From positions 1-52,299 of the forward strand of contig NZ_CADIKL010000051.1 of the NCBI RefSeq assembly GCF_902859945.1: a stretch of DNA of 52,299 nucleotides, in the 5' to 3' direction. Shown piece after piece: positions 49,420 through 52,299 of this stretch (position 1 is its first letter; every line of letters starts with the position of its first letter). Under the pieces are notes generated by a model, which saw nothing but the letters and a program-made list of their open reading frames with translations, was not told the origin of the DNA and did not search any database. The DNA comes from Paraburkholderia caffeinitolerans. Lineage in GTDB: Bacteria > Pseudomonadota > Gammaproteobacteria > Burkholderiales > Burkholderiaceae. The translations under genes and the position numbers were made by a program.

Positions 49420-50412
49420 CTAGCTCGCGCGCTGGCGCACCGCGCGCAGCGTGGCTGAAGGCGTTTCGCCGAACTTCTCGCGATAGGCGTTCGCGAAGCG
49501 GCCGAGATTGGCGAACCCGCAGCCGAGCGCGATGTCGGCCACGCGCTCGGTGTCCCTCGCGCGCAGCAGCAGGTCGCGCGCGCGTTCGAGCCGCGCCTCG
49601 CGCACCATCTGCATCGGGCTCGCGTGCGAGTGGCGCTGGAAGCTGTCGAGCAGCGTGCGCACGGGCACGCCTGCGGCTTGTGCAATATTGGCGAGCGTGA
49701 TCGGCTCGCATGCGTGCTCGTCGATGTAGGCTTTCGCGCGCTTGACCGTGCGCGGCACGAACGCGGCGGGTGCGGCGGGCGTGGCCCGCGTCTGGCAATG
49801 GTGGGGCTGGCCCGCGAGCAGCATCGTCACCAGCAGGCGCTCGAATTCGACGGCTACGCGGCGGTCGCGCTGCGCAAGCGCGATGGTCTCCGGCGACGAC
49901 GCGAGCAGCCGCAACTGCGCGAGCCATGGCGCGAGTTCGGGGCGCGTCAGGTCGAGCAGCGGCTCGATGTGCAGATGGTCGTAGCCCGTGTGCGCGAGCA
50001 TCGCGCGCTTGTCGATGCGCACGAAGAACTGCTCGCAGTCGCCGGAAAACGTGCCGCCGAAGCGCATCTGCGGCCCGACGATCACGCCCTGCGTGGGCCC
50101 GACGATGGCGCGGCGCCCGGCCACCGTCACGTCGGCATAGCCCGAGAGGCTCAGGATCGCGAGGTAATAGTCCTCGATCTCGCCCGCGTCCACGCCCATC
50201 GCGCCCGCATAGCCGATGGTCCCGAAGCCGAGGCTGTCGATGCGCACATGGTTCATGTACGCCGAATGGCCGGCGCGCGCGACGCCCGGCATCAGGCGGT
50301 GCGGCTGCAGCACCGCCGCGATGCGCTGGCGCGTGTCGTCGACGTCGTTCGACTCGAAGTACCGGTATTGGCGCAACAGGGCCGGTTCGATCAGCATGGA
50401 AGCAGGCGGCAT
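49420..50412 (-). CDS. AraC/XylS-family regulator of the dioxygenase cluster
   Basis: 330 residues from the ATG at 50412. An N-terminal AraC_binding_2-like domain precedes a C-terminal double HTH (EPITLANIAQAAGVPVRTLL; DTERVADIALGCGFANLGRF) ending in FGETPSATLR, as in BenR/XylS-type activators. It is directly upstream of and codirectional with the oxygenase genes, so it probably activates them with an aromatic inducer. After its stop lies an eight-C run and a short GCGAGCGTGGG duplication. The divergent gap 50413-50725 shows no motif I can name. Confidence 0.9.
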   Translation of the reverse strand: MPPASMLIEPALLRQYRYFESNDVDDTRQRIAAVLQPHRLMPGVARAGHSAYMNHVRIDSLGFGTIGYAGAMGVDAGEIEDYYLAILSLSGYADVTVAGRRAIVGPTQGVIVGPQMRFGGTFSGDCEQFFVRIDKRAMLAHTGYDHLHIEPLLDLTRPELAPWLAQLRLLASSPETIALAQRDRRVAVEFERLLVTMLLAGQPHHCQTRATPAAPAAFVPRTVKRAKAYIDEHACEPITLANIAQAAGVPVRTLLDSFQRHSHASPMQMVREARLERARDLLLRARDTERVADIALGCGFANLGRFANAYREKFGETPSATLRAVRQRAS

Positions 50413-50725
50413 AGGCGTTCTTCGCTGCGTGTTTTGGCGACTCGAAGGCCCTGGAGGGCCACGGGAAGCGTAAGGATCGGGCGGCGCGAGTCGGTTGCCC
50501 GCGCAATGTCCCGAGCGTACCTCACTGTACACGTTCGTGACCTACATCAAAAAAATGCCCTCGCGCGGGGACGAACCACTTGCCAGAGTGGACAACGCCG
50601 CAGCTTCGAGCATCGGCCTGTCACCCACTGTTACATCGATCTTGAGCGGCGGCGCTCAACCTTGGCCGCCGCGTGCCGTTAATGAACCTGAAAGTGCACC
50701 TGTACACGCACCTGAATCGATACCG

Positions 50726-51199
50726 ATGGGCGACATGGCCAAGACGATCCCCTTTCCGCAGCACAAGACCACCCGCGCCCGGCGCCAAAAGGCCGAGTTG
50801 CTGCCGATGCCGCGCGCGAACGCGGACGAACTCGCGCTGCAACTGCATCTGGCGCTCGCTTCGCTGCGCGCGGGCGGCGCACAGCACGATGCGCAGGCGC
50901 TCCTGCATGCGCACGTGCTCGCGCAGTCGATTGCCGGCGCGGGCTACGGCGCGCTGACGCCCGACCAGGTCCGTTGCGCCGACGAGGCGATCCTCGCGTG
51001 CTTCGCGCGTGGTGCAGCCGAGAGCGTTTGGCGGTTCGACGAACCCGAGTTCGAGGCGGTCAAGGCGATTGTGGGTGTCTACGACCAGCAGTTGCAGAGC
51101 GCGCCGTTCTGGGTGCTGGCCGAGGCCAGCGAGCGGCTGGAGCGCATGCGCACGGGCGGCGCGGGCGACACCCGGCAGCCGATGCGCAAGCACGCCTGA
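50726..51199 (+). CDS. Hypothetical small protein
   Basis: 157 residues from the ATG at 50726 (alternative 50735, MAKTIPFPQHKT). Basic N-terminus, then a helical body (ALQLHLALASLRAGGAQHDA; VKAIVGVYDQQLQSAPFWVL). No recognised domain, no signal peptide. The open frame reaches back to 50495 but that part is not protein-like. Divergent from the AraC gene. Confidence 0.65.
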   Translation: MGDMAKTIPFPQHKTTRARRQKAELLPMPRANADELALQLHLALASLRAGGAQHDAQALLHAHVLAQSIAGAGYGALTPDQVRCADEAILACFARGAAESVWRFDEPEFEAVKAIVGVYDQQLQSAPFWVLAEASERLERMRTGGAGDTRQPMRKHA

Positions 51200-52074
51200 G
51201 GCTGGCGGACAGACGCTCAGGCTCAGGCGGGCACGTCGATTGCGGCTCGCGATTCACCGGAATGGCCTGTTTTTTGCCGATCAGTCCCCACATGCATCGC
51301 CGCCACGAGACCTCGATAGCTTACGTATTGCCTGCAAACAGGGCCGGATAAAAGCAGGGGTCTCTGGCGCATCGTCCCGCGCCACGGCCATGCCTGTGCA
51401 ATGGCCGTGCAGTGGCCGTGTGGCAGCATTGGCACGACATTTGACGAGCGGCGCGAATCGTGTTGACTTCCGGCAGTGGGCGTGACTAAAATTCGCCCGT
51501 CTTAACAAAAGGGGCTGACGCCTTGGACAGTAGCAGTTGTCGATCTTCGAATAGTTTCGCTGCCTGACCGGCACGACGTCCGCGCTCCCTTTTCTTTCAG
51601 CCGCCGTCTTGCCAGCCAGGCAGATGGTGCGCGTCTCGCAGTAATTTCCGTGCACTCTAATTAGCGTCGACCCGGCGCAGCCGCGTTTTTTCTCGCGCGC
51701 AGCGTAAGGCCGACATCGCGCCGTGAGCGAATTTCGCTCGCGGCACGGTCCGTTCATTGCGCGCATCGGCAGGCAGTCGATGCCGCGCAACCCACGGGCC
51801 GTCACTTGCGTTGCGCATGGCCCAGGCCGATGCAACGGGCGCCCGCCAGCGCGCGCCAGTTGCTCCGTCTTGCCGCCATTCGGGATTCGCCGCGCTTCCA
51901 TGCCGCCCGCCCTGTGCCGGCGTTGCAGGCAGCGCCTGAGGCCGCGTAACAGCAATAAACCGCAACAAGCCGCATTAAGCAGCATTTAGCATGCATTAAG
52001 CAGCAACATCCAGAAACGCTGGTGCTTCAAGACATGAATCAGTTCAACCTGTTATTCGCCCCAGGAGGCCGCTG
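51200..52074. other. Long intergenic leader before ABC permease gene
   Basis: 875 bases without a believable gene. It contains a good promoter at 51463-51492, and near its end GCATTAAGCAGCA twice (51972-51984 and 51993-52005). If the promoter serves the permease, the leader is about 570 bases. I cannot assign any known riboswitch or small RNA. Confidence 0.45.
51463..51492 (+). promoter_or_regulatory. Candidate sigma70 promoter
   Basis: TTGACT (51463-51468) and TAAAAT (51487-51492) with an 18-bp spacer, one of the best promoter-like matches in this GC-rich window. The downstream target is either an unannotated transcript or the permease gene at 52075. Confidence 0.55.
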
Positions 52075-52299
52075 ATGGAGTTCAGATTCAACCTGAACCG
52101 TACGGCCAACGCCTCGGCGTGGCGCGTGCTGCCCAATCGCTGGGATTTCGTGGCGTTCCCGCTGATCATCTGTTTGATCGCCATGGCCGTGGTGGGCTTT
52201 CACGAGACCATGGCGCCCATCGCCACGCTCAAGACCCAGGCGATCTCGCTCGACCCGGCCAACCTGCCCGAGTACGCCATGCGCACCACGCTGCGCATG
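52075..52299 (+). CDS. ABC transporter permease, N-terminal part
   Basis: 75 codons from the ATG at 52075, preceded by CAGGAGGCC, cut by the window end. NRWDFVAFPLIICLIAMAVV is the first membrane segment, followed by an extracytoplasmic loop (HETMAPIATLKTQAISLDPA) and MRTTLRM. It resembles the large NitT/TauT-type (SsuC-like) permeases of Burkholderia; the substrate cannot be told from this part. Confidence 0.7.
   Translation, partial: MEFRFNLNRTANASAWRVLPNRWDFVAFPLIICLIAMAVVGFHETMAPIATLKTQAISLDPANLPEYAMRTTLRM

Overview
The window looks like the replication-origin region of a secondary chromosome (chromosome 2) of a Burkholderiaceae bacterium, most likely Paraburkholderia. Three things point there: very high GC with Burkholderia-like codon use; a parA-parB-repA-kfrA block with four parS-type palindromes and an iteron array; and the neighbouring kbl-tdh pair, which sits beside the chromosome 2 origin in Burkholderia as I recall it. 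The genus is inferred from gene content, because no rRNA or tRNA is visible.

Layout. 1-4.5 kb: hopanoid operon hpnD-hpnE-shc-hpnG (minus strand, overlapping genes; hpnG runs off the edge). 4.8-6.7 kb: receiver, CheC phosphatase and PAS-GGDEF diguanylate cyclase in one overlapping operon. 7.3-11.8 kb: hybrid histidine kinase, YflT-type stress protein, FMN reductase, three evenly spaced DnaA boxes, ArsC-like protein. 12.2-20.6 kb: replication and partition core (parS sites, parA, parB, bidirectional terminator, repA, about 20 iterons with a DnaA box and an AT-rich stretch, kfrA with a C-terminal zinc ribbon), then a LexA-box-controlled pair encoding an unknown protein and a catalytically degenerate tyrosine-recombinase-like protein. 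20.7-28.7 kb: ordinary metabolism (XRE-cupin regulator, kbl, tdh, YceI lipoprotein, AraC, EamA exporter, TetR, DUF1348, outer-membrane barrel). 28.7-32.4 kb: a 288-bp inverted-repeat element feeding into a three-gene glycan cluster. 32.6-35.9 kb: accessory genes, a monooxygenase remnant and a second dispersed cluster of iteron-like repeats, mostly in the opposite orientation. 35.9-42.5 kb: molybdenum locus (fused ModBC, ModA, Mop, NifQ, a ModE-type regulator without the molybdate-binding half, a DUF2325 protein and an unknown protein) with three similar 24-bp ModE-like boxes. 43.3-50.4 kb: AraC-regulated Rieske dioxygenase cluster with SDR, isochorismatase-fold protein and CrtI-like oxidoreductase. 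50.7-52.3 kb: small hypothetical gene, a long leader, and the start of an ABC permease.

How it works together. RepA probably binds the 18-bp iterons (consensus near CCCGAAAANNCTCACCTT) to start replication with DnaA, while ParA/ParB act on the CTTTATGCGCATAAAG sites. The same iteron motif recurs at the end of kfrA and 15-20 kb away in gaps and across stop codons at gene ends, so origin control may reach well beyond the origin. In the Mo locus, three operator-like boxes tie two genes of unknown function to molybdate supply. I ran no searches; families come from recognised motifs.
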